DNA of 64,000 bases from Monosporascus cannonballus (taxonomy: Eukaryota > Ascomycota > Sordariomycetes > Xylariales), in NCBI GenBank assembly GCA_004154925.1, contig QJNS01000044.1, forward strand, positions 62,001-126,000, in the 5' to 3' direction. Of this stretch, positions 63,826 through 64,000 are shown piece after piece. Made by a program: the position numbers and the translations under genes. Under the pieces are notes generated by a model that saw nothing but the letters and a program-made list of their open reading frames with translations, made no database searches and was not told the origin of the DNA. Every line of letters starts with the position of its first letter. Positions within the stretch are counted from its first letter, which is position 1.

Positions 63826-64000
63826 TATAACGGTTAAAACATTTAGCCAACTCTTAAAACTTAGTCGTACCAGTTTATATTAATAGAAATATCGTAGGAA
63901 ATTGAGTAATAAAGTAACTAGTTATGTTTTGTAATAGTAAATATAGTTTGCGTAACATTTATTCTTACAAGCTGTTGTTATTTAGAACTCTGAAATTACC
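63826..64000 (-). repeat. 5' LTR of element G, partial
   Basis: It begins TATAACGGTTAAAACATTTAG and follows the R-U5 line of the group (TCGTACCAGTTTATATTAATAG). The rest lies beyond the window. Confidence 0.7.

Larger units (their letters stand above)
57342..64000 (-). mobile_element. Chromovirus G, minus orientation, cut by the window end
   Basis: The 3' LTR is at 57342-57724. The interior runs to 63825, and the 5' LTR starts at 63826 and leaves the window. It is the same family as A, C, E and F, strongly mutated, and is interrupted at 60276-60556 by a foreign LTR-like insertion. Confidence 0.8.

Overview
The window reads as an AT-rich, repeat-packed block of a filamentous ascomycete nuclear genome that has been through repeat-induced point mutation (RIP). 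Almost all of it is very AT-rich. Cytosines survive mainly in CpG and TpA is over-abundant. Old coding frames can be followed through TAA/TAG stops, with Cys codons turned to Tyr and Asp to Asn. I found no bacterial, plastid or mitochondrial gene organisation. The species cannot be named from this sequence.

The one clearly non-RIP gene region is a GC-balanced island at about 12.3-14.9 kb. It holds one intact ORF for a RibD-C/dihydrofolate-reductase-like protein (13309-13863). After a 25-kb retrotransposon nest the island resumes at about 40.2-41.1 kb, where a tRNA-like remnant lies.

Everything else is decayed LTR retrotransposon. From left to right: a probable Ty1/copia-like body on the minus strand (1-7995, LTR 7781-7995); a decayed Ty3/gypsy copy without integrase (about 8.1-11.9 kb); a nest at 14890-40221 flanked by the 5-bp duplication CTGGG, in which element A holds element B, and B holds C (20592-27348, duplication GTTCT) and D (27427-34725, duplication CTTAT); element E on the minus strand (41135-47952) with mismatched LTRs; a repeat pair J (47953-50113 and 57085-57341), the second copy split by element F (50119-57079, duplication CGCGC); and element G on the minus strand (57342 to beyond the window end), which carries a short, hardly mutated insertion at 60276-60556.

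A, C, E, F and G are relatives: Ty3/gypsy chromoviruses with a gag coiled coil, zinc knuckle, reverse transcriptase, integrase and chromodomain. Their LTRs share R-U5 and a TATA box, but the U3 modules differ between elements. D is a second chromovirus family. The most interesting shared trait is an extra coding region between pol and the 3' LTR, on the strand opposite gag-pol. I could follow it in six elements (A/B, C, D, E, F, G). It encodes a Cys-rich segment followed by a basic coiled coil, and it converges tail-to-tail with the chromodomain end of pol.
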